Positions 23,640 to 36,800 of a DNA stretch of 64,000 nucleotides are shown piece by piece. The notes beneath the pieces were generated by a model that saw only the letters and a list, made by a program, of their open reading frames with translations, did no database searches and was not told the origin of the DNA. A program made the translations under genes and the position numbers. The DNA lies in the NCBI GenBank assembly GCA_963575745.1, contig CAUYUJ010010391.1:64001-128000 (forward strand), written 5' to 3'. How positions within the stretch are numbered: the stretch's first letter is position 1; each line of letters begins with the position of its first letter. This DNA comes from Prorocentrum cordatum (lineage: Eukaryota > Sar > Dinophyceae > Prorocentrales > Prorocentraceae).

Positions 23640-26600
23640 TGATACAACCTCTGGAGCTCCATGGAGGAGACAGGACGGGGGGGAAACAACATCTACACGT
23701 TCGAGCACGCCGCAGGGGGACCGGACACGAAAGGGAATGGACAATGGGGAAGGACGAGCAAGCTGGACGAGGGGGGGGGCCGAGGCAGGGGCGAGGCAGG
23801 AGAGAGGGAGAGAGAGAGTATCGAGTGACGAGAACGATGAAAACGACGCCGAAACCGAGGGGGAGGCAGTCGGACGAGGCTCAAGGTAGTCTGCCCTCGC
23901 AGAGTACGCGGGGCGTGCTCGCCGCTTGGGCATTACATGTGCGGTGTCGGATGGCTTCGGCCCGCAGGTGCTGCCCACCTCCCCCTTCTGCTGGTGGCCC
24001 CGCTCGCGGCGTGTGATTACAACATGGTCTTCCTGTCGCGCATCTTGGCCAGATATTGGCCTCGCCCTGCGTTAATAATGCACCAAGAACTGAGCGATGA
24101 CTATGGCCAATCCCGGGGGAAACCAAGCCAACGAGGTAGCTGTACTATGCAGATTAGGTTCCACCACGCGTGTTTCCCTGCTTTAGTGATTTGATATTTT
24201 TGGCGCGCGGCCTGCGCATAGTTTCGCAGCAGGGGCGCTGGCATTGCCTCCTTAGTGTGTACGTTCAACCAGTTGATTGCGTAAACACTGCGGTGTGAAA
24301 CCCACTTTGCCGACCATCTGATCATGCATCATGGTCGGAATTCACGCTGCTTTTCGTGTGATGCGTTCTCATGGCTTTCCCATATCATCATCCTACTTGG
24401 CGCATGCCCACTAATTACAACATGTGGCCTGGTTGGTTGGGCATTGAAGCATCGCTGGTAGCTTGTATACCGTTGGCTGGCCCACCGCTTGCTTTCTGGT
24501 CACTGGAGACGCTTTCAGAATCGACCCACATGGGTGCAACCTCTGCCGATTCACCACCGTCCCTCAGAACCTGGCAAAACCGATGCGCGTCCTCCGTGTG
24601 TGTGTGTGTTCGTATGGTCCACGATATCCGCTGCTCGTTACACCCGTCATGTATTCCAGTGCTAATGGAACTTGTAGAACACTTGCAGAAACTCTTGCGA
24701 ACGACAAGGGACATGCTTTGGTAAACGAATTATAATGCCCAAGTATACAAAAGCTACACTGGTAAGCAGTGTATATGCGCAGTGCATTGGAAAATAAACA
24801 AATACTTCACTAGAGCGGAGCCTGCACTCAAACTCTAGCGCGCAATCTGATGGCGTGGGCCACGTGTCGACCAGCCAGTACAATATGGCTACAATGCAGC
24901 GGCCTGGTAAATATAATAAACCTCAGATGCGAACCAATCCCTGCACGGAGACTGAATTGGCGTTAACAATAGGTTGGGAGCTGGGCCGAATAGTAATCAA
25001 AATACGTAAAGAAATCAAGATGCACAAAATCTGGGCCGCTCTTCGGTCTCGGTTCGCACTGGCCTCTTTCCTGGACCATCGAGGTACGCATCGCGAGCCG
25101 AATCGGTTCGAGCTTCCAACAGCTCAAGCGGGGGACAATCAACAATGATGCATTCGTCAACTCAAGAACATATACCCGTGCACTACACAACGAAACATAT
25201 GCAGCTGGTCGCGTAGAGCAAACGATTGATCACAATGTGTTTATGCATAGGTGGAGGGTGAGAGCGATGGAGAGTCGAGATGCAAATACATAGCGACATC
25301 GTTCAACAACTGCACAGGCGGACGCTGATGTTGAGAGGAATTTGCTGGGATAGCTGTAAATTTGGCACGTTGTAAAGAGTATGACCTACCACAAGCCAGT
25401 CGCCCTTGTCCTGGACCCCCTGCGTGACAGAAACATGAGAGACGCCACATCGTCATGCCAATCTCAATTGACGGCATTGCGAAGAACATGCTCAATGTCA
25501 ATGGGGGGTTCAAACGAATTGCAATGCACGAGCACGGCCTTGCCAGGAAACCCGTACGCACATATCCGTCGGGATGGTGTTGCACAGCGCGTCATGTGTA
25601 TCCATTCCTGGGGTGGCGCACGCAGCAATGCAAGTTGCCCTGTTGTTCAACATATTGCATAATGTATCTATTCTGTCGCACGAGATTGAACACTCAATGA
25701 GACAAGCCTGTGTGACATTCCAGTCGCATAAAGAAGTGCGTGGTTGCATCAAGGTCATATGCCTTTGAGCCTGCGTTGTGTATGACAATCGTCTGTAGGA
25801 GAGGGTCACCAAAACATCACAACCCCATGCACCAACATGTTTAATACATCTTCACGTGATCCTGATCCCGCTCTAGACTGGAACCGACACTATGAAAATG
25901 CTGTTTGACAGAGATACTCCACCCGTCTCTCCAGCGCAACGCCTACATGATTAAGGCGTTGAGGTAACTACTCTAGCCCATCCCCAGGCGAGTTGACTCA
26001 ACCAATTGCTCACAATCGACCAGCGCTCAGCAGAGTGAGCAGGCTCCAACGCTAAAGTCTTTTTTAGCTCGAGTCCTTGGCATCGACGGGCTCAGACGTC
26101 CGACGTCGTGTTTTTATCACAACGTGGACCCCCAAAGGTCCAGACCCGTTCCCTTTTTGACAATGCTGGGGCCCGATGCGGGCCCCTAGAAACCGAGAAC
26201 TGTCACCCCCCTTCGTGATTCTTTCACGACGAGGAGAAATAAATGGGGGCACCACGTTCCCCCAGAAATGCAAGTCCTATCGGACGGGATGCTTTGCGAC
26301 ATCTGCTGTCAAGCCTGATCGAGAACCATCCGGAGGAAGGCAAATCGACCAAATACTTCGAAGGAGTCATTCGGCGAATTTCAATCCTGTGGAGACGGCC
26401 GTTCCCTTGAGATCCTGATAGGCCCTTCTTCGGAACCGAAAGCCGGCGGTGGGGGCGGGGGCGACTCACACCTCTGCGGCGTGCAGTCATCGTGCTGCCA
26501 TGCGGAACCCCAGACAAGGAACGAGGGACACTTTCTGGGCCATGGCGAGCCTCGGCCACGAGTGGGGTTTCCGAGCTAGGTGTACGGTGCGGCTTCAGAG

Positions 26601-26720
26601 CCAGAGCCCCTCGAGAACTCAACATCTTAACACGGTCCTTGCTGCAGCGTTTTGTCTGTAGAGCGCCCCTGCACTGCCCGCGAAGCCCAGGGAGGTACCC
26701 CGCGGCCCTCCGCGCGTCCG
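23640..26720. other. no gene recognised
   Basis: Complex sequence with less GC than the flanks at 24100-25900. The minus frame at 26224-26733 (169 codons) is not repetitive but shows no domain I know. No RNA gene was seen. Confidence 0.4.
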
Positions 26721-26728
26721 ACGGAGGA

Positions 26729-27060
26729 GCCATCCTCCTCCTCCTCCTCCTCCTGCTCCTCCTCCTCCTCCTCCTCCTCCTCCTCCTCCTCCTCCTCCTC
26801 CTCCCCCTCCTCCCCCTCCTCCTCCTTCCCTCTCCCCTGGACTACTCCCTCTTCATTCCCCTTCCTCCTATTTCCCTCGTTGCCCGCCATATCCTTTCGC
26901 TCCTCTCGTGCTCCTCCTTCTCGGTCCTTCCCCCTTTGCTCCTCCTCATCACCATTCTCTTCCCCCTCCCCTCCTCCTCTCTCATTCTCCTCCTCTCTCC
27001 TCCCTGCTCTCCCCCTGCTGGTGCTGGTGCTGGTGCTGATCCTCCTCCCCCCGTCCTCCT
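26729..27060 (+). repeat. (TCC)n microsatellite and pyrimidine tract
   Basis: Pure (TCC)n at 26729-26800, grading into CT-rich sequence with GGTGCT repeats near 27020. 27061-28790 after it contains no gene I recognise. Confidence 0.85.
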
Positions 27061-28794
27061 CCCTGCGTGAGAAGGATGGAGCGGGAACTCGGGATCGGCT
27101 GCACTAGAGGCCGGGGCGTGCCTTTCCATATGTGCGCCCCGCGCACGCCTCCCTCGGGGCGCGCCGAGTGCCCCAGGACTTGCGCGCTTTGGCGGTGCGG
27201 GGTGCGCGTAGGTAGACGATCCTGTGCCGAGCGCCGACGGGCGTGCTCGGCCATTGTGGTATGTCTTTGTCGCGGCGCTGGCGGTCGCGCAGCCCGTGGG
27301 GGCCTGGGTCGGGTTGCGGAACGGCAGATCGGCACCAAAGATGCGGGGGAAGAGGGCGGCCGCGGGGAGGTCACTGAGGGCGGGCGAGGGAGCCTGGGGG
27401 AGTGGATCTGCACCAGCGGGGTGGCAGCCGCGTCATTGAACGAGGGAGGGGGAACCGCGCCAGCCAGCAGTAAGCCGACCCCTGGGGGCTGAGGGGAGAA
27501 ACGCCACATCGTACGTGTAGTGGTGATGTGCGCACGCATCGGAGTTCAATCCGCCCTTGCAGTGCGATCTACCTGTCTTGCCGTAGGCAGGGAAGCGGAA
27601 CGGAACATGCCAGCCATATTCATGAGACCCACCTGGAGACTGAGGGATGTGCATGGCTTAGGTGGTTGAGCAAATCTGCGCACGCCCGAGGTCCGAACCA
27701 AACGACTATGATACTTAGTTGTTTGAAACACGTTGACGATACCAGCTAAGGAAAACGGCTTCTGTCTCCTCAACACTGCTCCTCAGCACTGCGGAGACTG
27801 ATGAAGTCTAGGGTGTGTGGAGGATCCTACACCAGCCTGGGCTCATTTGGTAGAGCATCTAGATGAGAACCGACATGTCCACGCGAGCGGCAACTGCTAA
27901 TCTTGCTTCTCTATGGTCACAACCTCATGGGATTATGCAACGGCCGTGGGAATGGCGTGTCGCGATTGCGCGGATCGAACAATCCCCACCAAAAGCCAAC
28001 CTATCCCGCAGACGAGTCCAAGAGAAAGGGAACCCACTAACTCCAGACAAGCGGCGGAATAACGCAATGCCCACCAACACCCCGCTCTGACGGTCTCCGA
28101 CCTTCAAGATCAAGTCCAGCCCGCCTGACCTCCCACGAGTCCACTCTGTGCCTCCCTCGCTTCATTCCCAAACGCTTCCTTTTGATCCATCAAGCTTGTG
28201 TCATCGCCTCGCTCCATCTCAAGGTAGTACTCTTGTAGAACTCAATGGCGGGCCACTTGGTTAACCTGTTGCGGCGGCGCATGGTTCTCTCGTTGGCGAT
28301 CAGTCCCTCTTGGCAAGATCGGTACGTGAGATAATTCCTACGAGAGGGGCACAAACAACTACATGCAATATCTTGAAGACCCTGTGAATTTGATCAGGGT
28401 GTCGCCGCATGTCTTGCCTGGAATTGTTGTGCTTCAACTTCGTTCAATCGCTAGGCCTGCATCCAGATGCATTCGTTGCCAGGGCAAGCAGAAGTAACAT
28501 ATGGAATGCGACAACTAATACCGAGGTGGATCGTATTAACTGAAACACGATGAGGAGATGGGCGAATCGGACGGTCATGGTAGAAGAGACGATGACTTGA
28601 CAATGCAACCAATGATAATAATAATAAGAATGTGAAACAGGTCTGGACAAAAGCACAGCATCACAACAACCATCCACCATATCGATATGTCAGACACTAG
28701 AGGTCCAAACCTAATTACACCCTGGCGGCCTAATACCCTGAACAACATAATCCAATAGTAAAACCATCATTGTACTGTACTGTACAACAGAAGA

Positions 28795-29270
28795 CCAGAC
28801 GGCAGAACATACGGGTGACCATACGGGAGACCATGAGGGAAACCATACGGGATAGCCTAGGGGAGATCACCCGGGAGACCAAGCGGTGTACCATACGGGA
28901 GACCATATGGGACAACATACGGGAGACCATGCGGGAGAAACTGCGAGAGAACGTGCGGCAAACCACTTGGGAGACCACATGAGAGATCATACGGGCGAGA
29001 ACGGGGGACACCACATGAGAGACTACACTGGAGACCACACGAGAGGTCATACGGGCGACCATACTGGAAACCTTCCGGGAGACCACATCAAAGACCACAC
29101 GGGAGATCATACGGAAGACCTTGCCAAAAAACCAACCGGGGGACCATACGAAATACCATGCGGGAGACCACCAGGGAGAACCATACGGGAGACCGTGAAG
29201 GAGACCATCTGGGAGACCAAAACGGGGACCTTACGGGAAGCCGTACGAGAGGCCACACGCCACCGGTTCC
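28795..29270 (+). repeat. 12-base minisatellite (ACCATACGGGAG)
   Basis: About 35 to 40 imperfect units of ACCATACGGGAG with CAC, CGA and TGC variants. Because 12 is a multiple of three, each frame encodes a four-residue periodic peptide: RETI/GDHT on the plus strand, MVSR on the minus strand. The 280-codon plus frame (28886-29728) begins inside the repeat and is not called as a gene. Confidence 0.85.
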
Positions 29271-29279
29271 GGATCCGGA

Positions 29280-30980
29280 GGAACTCACGCGTGCCGCAGA
29301 ACAAAGGCACAGACCCGTGCAGACAGCCCGCCCATGGAAACTCACTTCGACTAACAGAGCGCACGCCTGGTAGAAGAGGTGCTCAAACGGAAGCCACTTC
29401 TCCCAGATCGGCTGCGGGTTGTTGTAGTGTCCTCCAGCCGCTCCGCTGGCTCATGCTGGTAGCTCTGCATCCCACACCTCTTGGAATGCCGATGTTTGCT
29501 GTCGCTGGCTTCCGCCGACGGACTCGCCGCCGCTTCACTTCCGCCGCCTCCCGCCGAGGAAGAGCTGCCAACTTCTCCATCCCTCGAAGGCAAGATCCTT
29601 CCTGGGACGCCCAGACAGCATGCCGAACGTCGCTGGCGCCTCTGCGCTGGAAAGTTCCAGCGAAGAGCTGGCGGCGCCCACGAGGGCCTGGCGCGAGGGG
29701 GGCTCGCCCTCCGGGCCGCTCCCCCTGAGGGGCCCCCTTCCTCGGGGCCTCCCCTGCGGGCTCCCCCTGCGGCCCCCCCCCCCTGCGGGCTGGGCCCCCC
29801 CTCCTGCCGCCCCCCCCCCCCCCCTGCGAGCGCCTTCTCCGGGCACCGCCTCTGGCCCCCCCCCCCCCCCCTCCCGCTCTCCCATCTCTCCCTCGCCTTC
29901 CCCCATCTAGCCCTTCCCCCCGTCCTGACGAAGCGCTGATGATCTTCGTGGGCTGAGGGGGGAGGGCAGTACGGAAGATGCGGGGAGAAGTTTCTTTCTC
30001 AGTGGAAGACGCGGTCAACCCACGCGCCAATAAAGAAATCGCGCAAAAGAAAAGGCGAAACGAAATCGGGTCGATTCGAACCGGTGGCCAAAGGGAACAT
30101 ATCGGAATCTCACGGACTCGATTCGTCCGAGACAGAACATCGGCTCCCAGCAAGCCGTGTCGAAAAACATTGGACAATCAAAAAACACATCGTATCGGCA
30201 GGGTTGCATATTCGGTATGAGCGGGATCGAACAAGATCGATCGACTCGAAGCGGCTCCTGGGAGGTGGGGGTAGATCATCTGACCGACTTGGCCCCAGAA
30301 GTGACAAGGTCAATTCTCCTGCTTTGTCTCAGCACGACGTGACTGCTTTGACTCAGCACGACGTGACGCGAACCCCAGACACTTGTGCACGTCGGCTCCG
30401 AGCAAACCAGGAACGACGATGGAACCGACGTGCAGATCGGCGAGCCCGCGCGTAGAGCCTCGCGCGCCTTGGCTCCTGCGCGGCGCCGCCCCGCCCGCGT
30501 GCACGGCACGAGCCGAGCCCGAAACCGAATTTCCTGTCGAGGGCACTCCGTCTCATCTCGGCCTCACCGCCCGACCTCCGACAGAATTGTCCCACCTTCG
30601 CAGGCCCACCCTCTCGAACCTGGCGTAAGACAGGGCTGGCATCGGGATAAATCGCTCCAGAGCGTTCCGGAGCGCTCTCAGAGCGTTCCGGAACGCCCTG
30701 GAGCGGCCGCGGCGCCCAGTACATCCTCCAAACCTGTCGAGTCTCAGAGATTTCGAGTTATCCCGATCCGATTTTGTCCCGATCTTCGCGTCGTTTTATG
30801 GCGGGCTCTCCTTCGACTGCTGCTGGCCCCGGCTGCCCAGCTGGGGGCCGGGCCCACCACTGCGAACCTCGCACGGGCCCCCCCGCCCCCTGCGCTCCCG
30901 CCCGGCGGCCCCCCGCTCTCCGTTGCCGCTGAAGCCGTAGAAGTCCGCGTTGCTGAACAGTCGGCCTGGCCGTGAGATGA
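29280..30980. other. no gene called; GC-rich with poly-C runs
   Basis: 29480-29700 has non-repetitive frames on both strands but no recognisable domain. 29770-29890 carries long C runs. 30655-30705 has short palindromes around GAGCGTTCCGGAGCGCTC. Confidence 0.4.
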
Positions 30981-30984
30981 CTAC

Positions 30985-31345
30985 AACGGGGGCTTTGGAT
31001 AAGGAACCACTCGACAATGAACCCAGGGTCTGGAAGCCAGTAGAACTCCAATCGGGGCCCAAATATTGCGACAACTCTGATGGTGCAGCAAAAAAAAATG
31101 CAGCCAACACAGCAACATGCATCACAGCAAACTTCAACGAAGCAAAATGCAACACAGCAAAATTGATTGGCCATGGATGTCACCGCCGCCCTCGTCAGAA
31201 GATGCATCACCCACGGTCTCAAGCCTCATGGATATACGATATTCCTCAACCAACGCCCCAAGCGTATTCTACCCCGCAGAGATTCCTGTGGTAAAGGACT
31301 TCGGGAGCAAGGTCGGGCTACTTGGTACGGCCGATGCTTGCCAGG
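30985..31345 (+). repeat. dispersed repeat (GGATAAGGAACCA family), copy 2, with internal insertion
   Basis: It matches 20853-21035 block by block: TTTGGATAAGGAACCACT, then AACCCAGGGTCTGGAAGCC, then CCATGGATGTCACCGCC, then ATTCCTCAACCAACGCCCC. Between the second and third blocks (31045-31168) it has about 105 more bases than copy 1, rich in AACACAGCAAAATGCA-like words. A short frame over the 3' half (31167-31367) may be a remnant of a coding element. Confidence 0.6.
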
Positions 31346-31349
31346 AGTG

Positions 31350-33235
31350 GGGCAGCGTGTGAGATGATTGACTGTCTCCATTCCTCAAGGCCCCGTGAAC
31401 GTGGACTTCGCTGAACCAGGACGTTGGCACGCCCGAGAAAACTAAAGCTGCGGGCCAAAACCTTAACCATCCTCCTTGTGCTCCCGCTCGATCTGGCGAA
31501 AACCCTGACTTGCAATGTCTTGGTTTCCTGGCCCCTGAGCTCCCGTTTTCTCGCCCCTCTGGAGATCCATAACCCAATTTCAGGTGGTGCCTCTTGACAT
31601 CATCGACCAGGCTGGGCCCTCCCCAGGGGCTCCCCAAACTGCTCGCCAAGTAGATCGTCCGAGATGGCCGAAGATAGAACGCGATGACGTTCACGGCGGC
31701 TGCCGTCTGGCCTCGAGGAGCCCAAGGGGCTCCAAGGTGGCCTGGCGGAAGGCCCCCCAAATACAACAATCGTCAAGATTCTGCAGCGTTCTTTTATGTT
31801 TCTGGTCGTTCCCCCTTCGATGCTCAAGATGGCCGCATGATGATCTCCAGAGGCCTCTGAGAGGGTCCACGAGGCCCCAAGAGTTCCTCAGACAGCTCAG
31901 GTCTTCAGGAGAGTCTCGCTGACTATGGCGCCAAGATTCCCTCGGGGAACCCACCTGGCCTCCAAGACGGCCCCAGGACGTCTCCCGGATGGCTCAAGAT
32001 CGCTCGAAGACAACGCCTCGACGCCCCAGACGGCCCTGAGACCCCCCAGAGTGACCACATGATCCCCCAAAGCGCACCGACGGCCCCAATATTGCCAGGA
32101 AGGCCTCTAGCTGGCTACCAAGATTGCTACAGAATGGCAGTGGCTTTCTGTCTGGCACACGGCATCGCCACGAAATCGCTCCGCTGGGGGGCGGCGGAAT
32201 GACACAATCCTGTGCCGCTGGTTCACCTTTATCAAATGGTGATGACCCACATTCCCCCTCCACCTTGAAACGTTATGCACAACAAGTGTCTCTGTAGCTT
32301 CGACGTCGATGTCGACACCATTGGCACGCCCGACCTGCCAACGACTCGTACTACTGCGTTCCCAGACTTCTAAGCACAACCGCTGGACTGTCCCCCGCCA
32401 CCTGCACCCAGCCTCTCCGCCCGCACTCCTTCGTCTCCTCCTGGCCCGCGCCTCGTGTTCATTTCCGTCCCTTTGCTGCCCCTCCCCCTCTCACTGCTTT
32501 CCTCCTCGTCCTGCTCCTCGTGCTCTTCTTCCTCCCCCCTCCCCTCTTTCTCCACCTTCCTATTTTGCTCATCTAGTTGCCCCCCTCACGCCCCAATCCC
32601 CTTCCCGCTCCTGTTCCCCCCAACCCTTTCCCCAGTCTCCTTTCCTCGTGCCCCCTCCCCGATCGCACTTCCCAGTTCCCCTTGCCCAGTCATTCCCTCT
32701 TCGCCCTCCTAGTGTTTCTCGGATTCCTTTCTCAACGAATGTTATAAGATGCACATCGGACGAGTTCGTCAGTGCCGAACTCCCCTAACAGGCAACGCAC
32801 GGCTAGCCTTGACTGCCTCCTTGGGTGTCGATCTGGCTGGCGGGACCGCGGACTCCGAACATGGAAAGGAGCTGTGGGGCATCCCAACGTTCGCCCCAAG
32901 TGGGCCCGACAAACCATCAAAACGTCTGGTTCGCTCTCCCCAAAAACCAAGACTGCCTTTCTTGAGGCCCGTATCAAGCTGGGGAAGTCAACTGGAGTGA
33001 GACTCCTTCCGTCAGAGCTCGTCCATCCCTTGTATTGCTTGGCCCGGCTGGGGCAAAACCCTGTCAAGGCACACGACTGCTGCTGCCTTAGATCGTTAGT
33101 GCCAGGCTGACTTGGGCACTTCCTGCATGCAGAATCCAACCCCGCCAAAACATAAACTCCACGCATGACGCACGCCATCACCCACCCAACCGCGCTCACC
33201 CTCGCAACCACCTCCTCCCAGACCTTTATCATGAG
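31350..33235. other. no gene recognised; CT-rich at 32400-32740
   Basis: 31680-32060 has weak CCAAGATGGC/GGCCCC words of the minisatellite type. 32400-32740 is pyrimidine-rich. No domain or RNA gene was seen. Confidence 0.4.
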
Positions 33236-33239
33236 AAGG

Positions 33240-33860
33240 TTGTGGCCCTGAAACCTTTCTCCTTATTCCCTCTCCCCCCCCTCCCCTCCCCTTATTCCTT
33301 CTCCCCTCCCCTTCCTTCTCCCCTTATTCCTTCTCCCCCCCTTCATTTCCCCCTTATTCCTTCTCCTCATTCCCCCCTCCCCTCTCCACCTTCCTGCCGC
33401 TTCACCCTTTCGCTTTTCCCATTGCCTCTCTCCCCTTCCCTGCCCCCTCCACCTTCGCGCTCCTTTCGCCCTCTCCCTTGCCCCTTCCTCGTTTCCCCCT
33501 TCACCCTCCACTTCGTCCTTTCTCAAGGCTCGTTCCCCCTTCCCCCTTCACCTGTTCCACCATTCCCCTGCACCTTTCCCCTGTCGATGTTACCCCACTT
33601 CCCCATTGCCTCTTCCCCCCTTCCCCTGTCCGCCCTCTTTCCCCCCCTCCGCCTCCCTTCTTTCTTTCTCTTTCTGTGCCCCTCCCTCGTTCCGCCCCGC
33701 GCTCCCCCTGCCCACTCCTCCCACTCCACCGTCCTCACTGTTCTCTTTCCCCCCTTCTCCGTTGCCCCCCTGCCCTTTCCCTCCCACTGCAGCCTCCTCT
33801 CCCTTCCCTCCTCCTCCTCCTCCTCATCCTCTCTGCTGCTCTGCCTTCTTCTCCTCCTTT
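33240..33860 (+). repeat. pyrimidine tract (CCCCTTCC-rich), about 620 bases
   Basis: Almost every base on the plus strand is C or T, in CCCCTTCC/CCTTATTCC patterns. Frames read Pro/Leu/Phe/Ser on plus and Gly/Arg/Glu on minus and are artefacts of composition. Confidence 0.75.
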
Positions 33861-33869
33861 CCGCATCAC

Positions 33870-36800
33870 GGGTCCCCAGCGTGCGGTCAGGCCGCCTTCA
33901 GCTTACGGACCTGTCCTGACACCCCTGACGCCGACCCGCTCAACAACTCCCACGTAGAGAAGCGACGAGATGCCCGATGGCCAACCGACTAGATTTCTCG
34001 GGCGCTGACCACATAGCCCGTCTTCGCAGCGGGCGACCAACTCACGAACCGCGCGCGAACCTGAAATAGCAAAGCCTCTGCATTGAAACCCTAGGTGGAA
34101 CTATATCGCGTTCGCTCTATATGACGGAGACAAATCTACCAGCGTCTTTGCTAGCCGCCACTGCGCAGCCCGCGGCCGATCAATCATAGTTTTGCGCGCC
34201 GCCGTCGGACGTCGCAAGGAAAATGGCAGTGAACTCAGTTCGATCATGAAAATGATAAACCCACTTATTGAGACAATCGGTGATGATGCCAACCGTGTAC
34301 TTCATCAATCCACCAGCATGTTACCGTGGTGCCAGCGCCATGTGATCAGACGTGGCTGCTGACGAAGGGGTGCCCAAACATGTTGTAGTGTAATACTGTA
34401 ATACATGTGTGCCTGTACGCATGTATTTGTATGTGAATGCGACATATGTGTGCGCATACAGATGGCACACCACACATACTGGAGTAAACACTTGACTGTG
34501 TCGCAACGACGCACAACAATGGTGCACGACTCTTTTGGTATGCAGTGCGCTGACTGGCTGTCAAATATGGAGGCGGGTCGTCGAACAGTGCTCTCGGTGC
34601 TCCCTGTCCAGCTCCCCATCCAAGTCGACAGCCTTGTGATGAAATGGGCAGTCGTGAAGGTCGTGTTCGCGGGCCCTCTTACGACACGCATCTCCGTCTA
34701 CAGATTCACGCTTGCACTCTCTCCGGCCTCAAGGTGTGAATGTTTGGCGATGCTCTTCTTGCACATCTACCTGGTTCGCGAAGGTAGCATACATGTTGTG
34801 TGCGACCCACTGTGCTAAACTTGCCGCATCAATCTCGCCAGTTCAACTTATACGCGGTGCGACGCAGATCTTCCTCAGCCAGTATCGCGTCAACTTCGGG
34901 GCATCTGGCGGACACCGCCCCACGTGTCTGCAGCATGGAGCGCCTAAAGCGTACGACAAGTGCCTCGGAATGCTGGGCCCATGCGGTGGGACCCGTACCT
35001 CGCTTGCACGAACACCGCGCGAATAATCTAACGGCGCAGAAGTAGTCCACCAATCTTAAGACTCCGCATGGTGGCGTAGTGTGCGCTGGCTGTGCTGCGG
35101 CTGCCCTCCACAGACTTGCGCCTGGGTCGCGGTTCCCTCAAGGCGCGGGGATCTCCCAGCGCTCGAAAGCAGCAGTGGTGTCGAGCACGTGCAGCTGTCT
35201 CTTCCTGGAATTGAGGTACTGAAGTTTCTTTCCTTGAGCAGTCAAATTCACTCGAGACTGTCCCAAACTCGCGGGAAAGACCAGTAGTAAACCCAGTGGT
35301 ATCGATCAGGTATTAGGGCTCTGTCTTCCACTGGCCACAGTAAACATATCGATAACTTTGGGAAGCGATATCGAATCTCCGTCTCGAGAACTGCATTTCC
35401 CAAACAGCGCTTGCACTTTTGGGTTCTTAGCTCTCTTCTGAAGCACTGGCCCTGAATCTCGGTCTGGCGGTTCCGTGCTCGACGACCCGTCGCTGCCTCA
35501 TCGCCGCCCGTTGTCTGGGCCTGGCTGGCGGTCTAACGGCTCTGTGCTCGCCGTCGCCGCCCCGTCGCCGCCTCGTCGCCGCCTCGTCGTCTGGCGGCTT
35601 CGTGTCGCTGTCGCCGCCTCGTCGCCGCCCCGTCGCCGCTAAGATAACCCAGCATAGATGGCACCGCATAGATTGCCCCGCGTGGAGTGCACCACGCAGA
35701 TTGTACAACAGATTTTGCCTCACCTATCTTGCACCGCATAAATTGCACCACGTATATTGCACAACGAACATTGCCCAACATGTATTGCACACCGTATCTC
35801 CGAACAAAAAAGCTGGGATCGATCACCCCCGTAGAGGCTGGGGTTACCAATTCCCTCGAGGGATGTCCAATGCGTATATGCTTCTGCCCAATCGTTCATT
35901 CGAACTCTCAGGCCATATCATCGCAGCCAAGCCGGTATCGACCCTCCTTTGTTGTCTAATGATACAATCCACACGCACTCGTTGATCAAACTCCATCAAA
36001 TTACAAGGACCCCCTGCAACACATGACACGATGTGCACACACGCGTGCGTCGTCTCGCGCATGCCGGCATCCTTCAACACCTTCGGTCTCGCAGTGACGA
36101 TAATATCGCGGTTTCCGCAGACAAATCAACCACATGGGTTTGCAACGTGCTTTTGTAACAAAAAGGTAGGTGCGGGCGCTCTTGGAATCTCTTGGGGTCC
36201 ATGCGCTTTCCTCTAATGACCCTTAAACATTTCTTCGCATGTGACCAAGCGGGCCCTTCGCGCGCGCAGGCCATTGCGCGCGCTCGGGGAGGGTGGGGGC
36301 GATTTTTGTCAACTGATACCATGTGGGCCACTCGCGCCCGTCGGCCGCGCGCGCATGTCGAAATCCTTTTCACGACCTTCATCGCCCATTCGTGGACACC
36401 ATCACCGTCACCGGGGTGATCAGCATCGGCACCGTCATTGGCCTTGCCGTCGTCATTGCTACCATCTCCACTAGCATCGCCACTATCATCATCGTGTTTG
36501 CCGTTGCCGACGTCGCCATGATACCGCGGCCGCCCGAATCACCGATTTGCACTGAAGTACCCGCGCGCCAGCGCGGCCTGCGAGACGCGCTGGAAGTCCC
36601 CAGCGGTCAGCGCCACCGCGGCCGCGTTGGTCGCGCCAGACTAGCTGGCAGCTCAACGCGCGAGCCTGCGCGCGCTAGCGCGGCCGCAGCGACGTGGCAG
36701 CCAGCGCCGAGCAGTCATCGCAATCGTCGCCGCATGGGGTTTGCAAACCAAGTTGCGGGCAGGTGGGTGGGATGATTTCGCGGGCAGTGGAGTTGACAAC

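Noticed and set aside
26224-26733. 169-codon minus frame without repeats
   Set aside because: No domain or conserved motif recognised, and overlapping frames are similarly open; insufficient to call.
27838-27890. GGCTCATTTGGTAGAGCATC, like the D-arm of a tRNA
   Set aside because: No matching anticodon stem, T-arm or acceptor stem follows; at best a tRNA fragment.
28886-29728. 280-codon plus frame beginning in the 12-base minisatellite
   Set aside because: The first half is repeat translation and the second half shows no domain.
30060-30085. GGTCGATTCGAACC, like a tRNA T-loop on the minus strand
   Set aside because: The flanking five bases do not pair and no anticodon arm lies at the right distance.
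36520-36700. GC-rich palindromic words (GCGCGCTAGCGCGG) as a possible foldback element
   Set aside because: Pairing is short and scattered; no clear arms or second copy.
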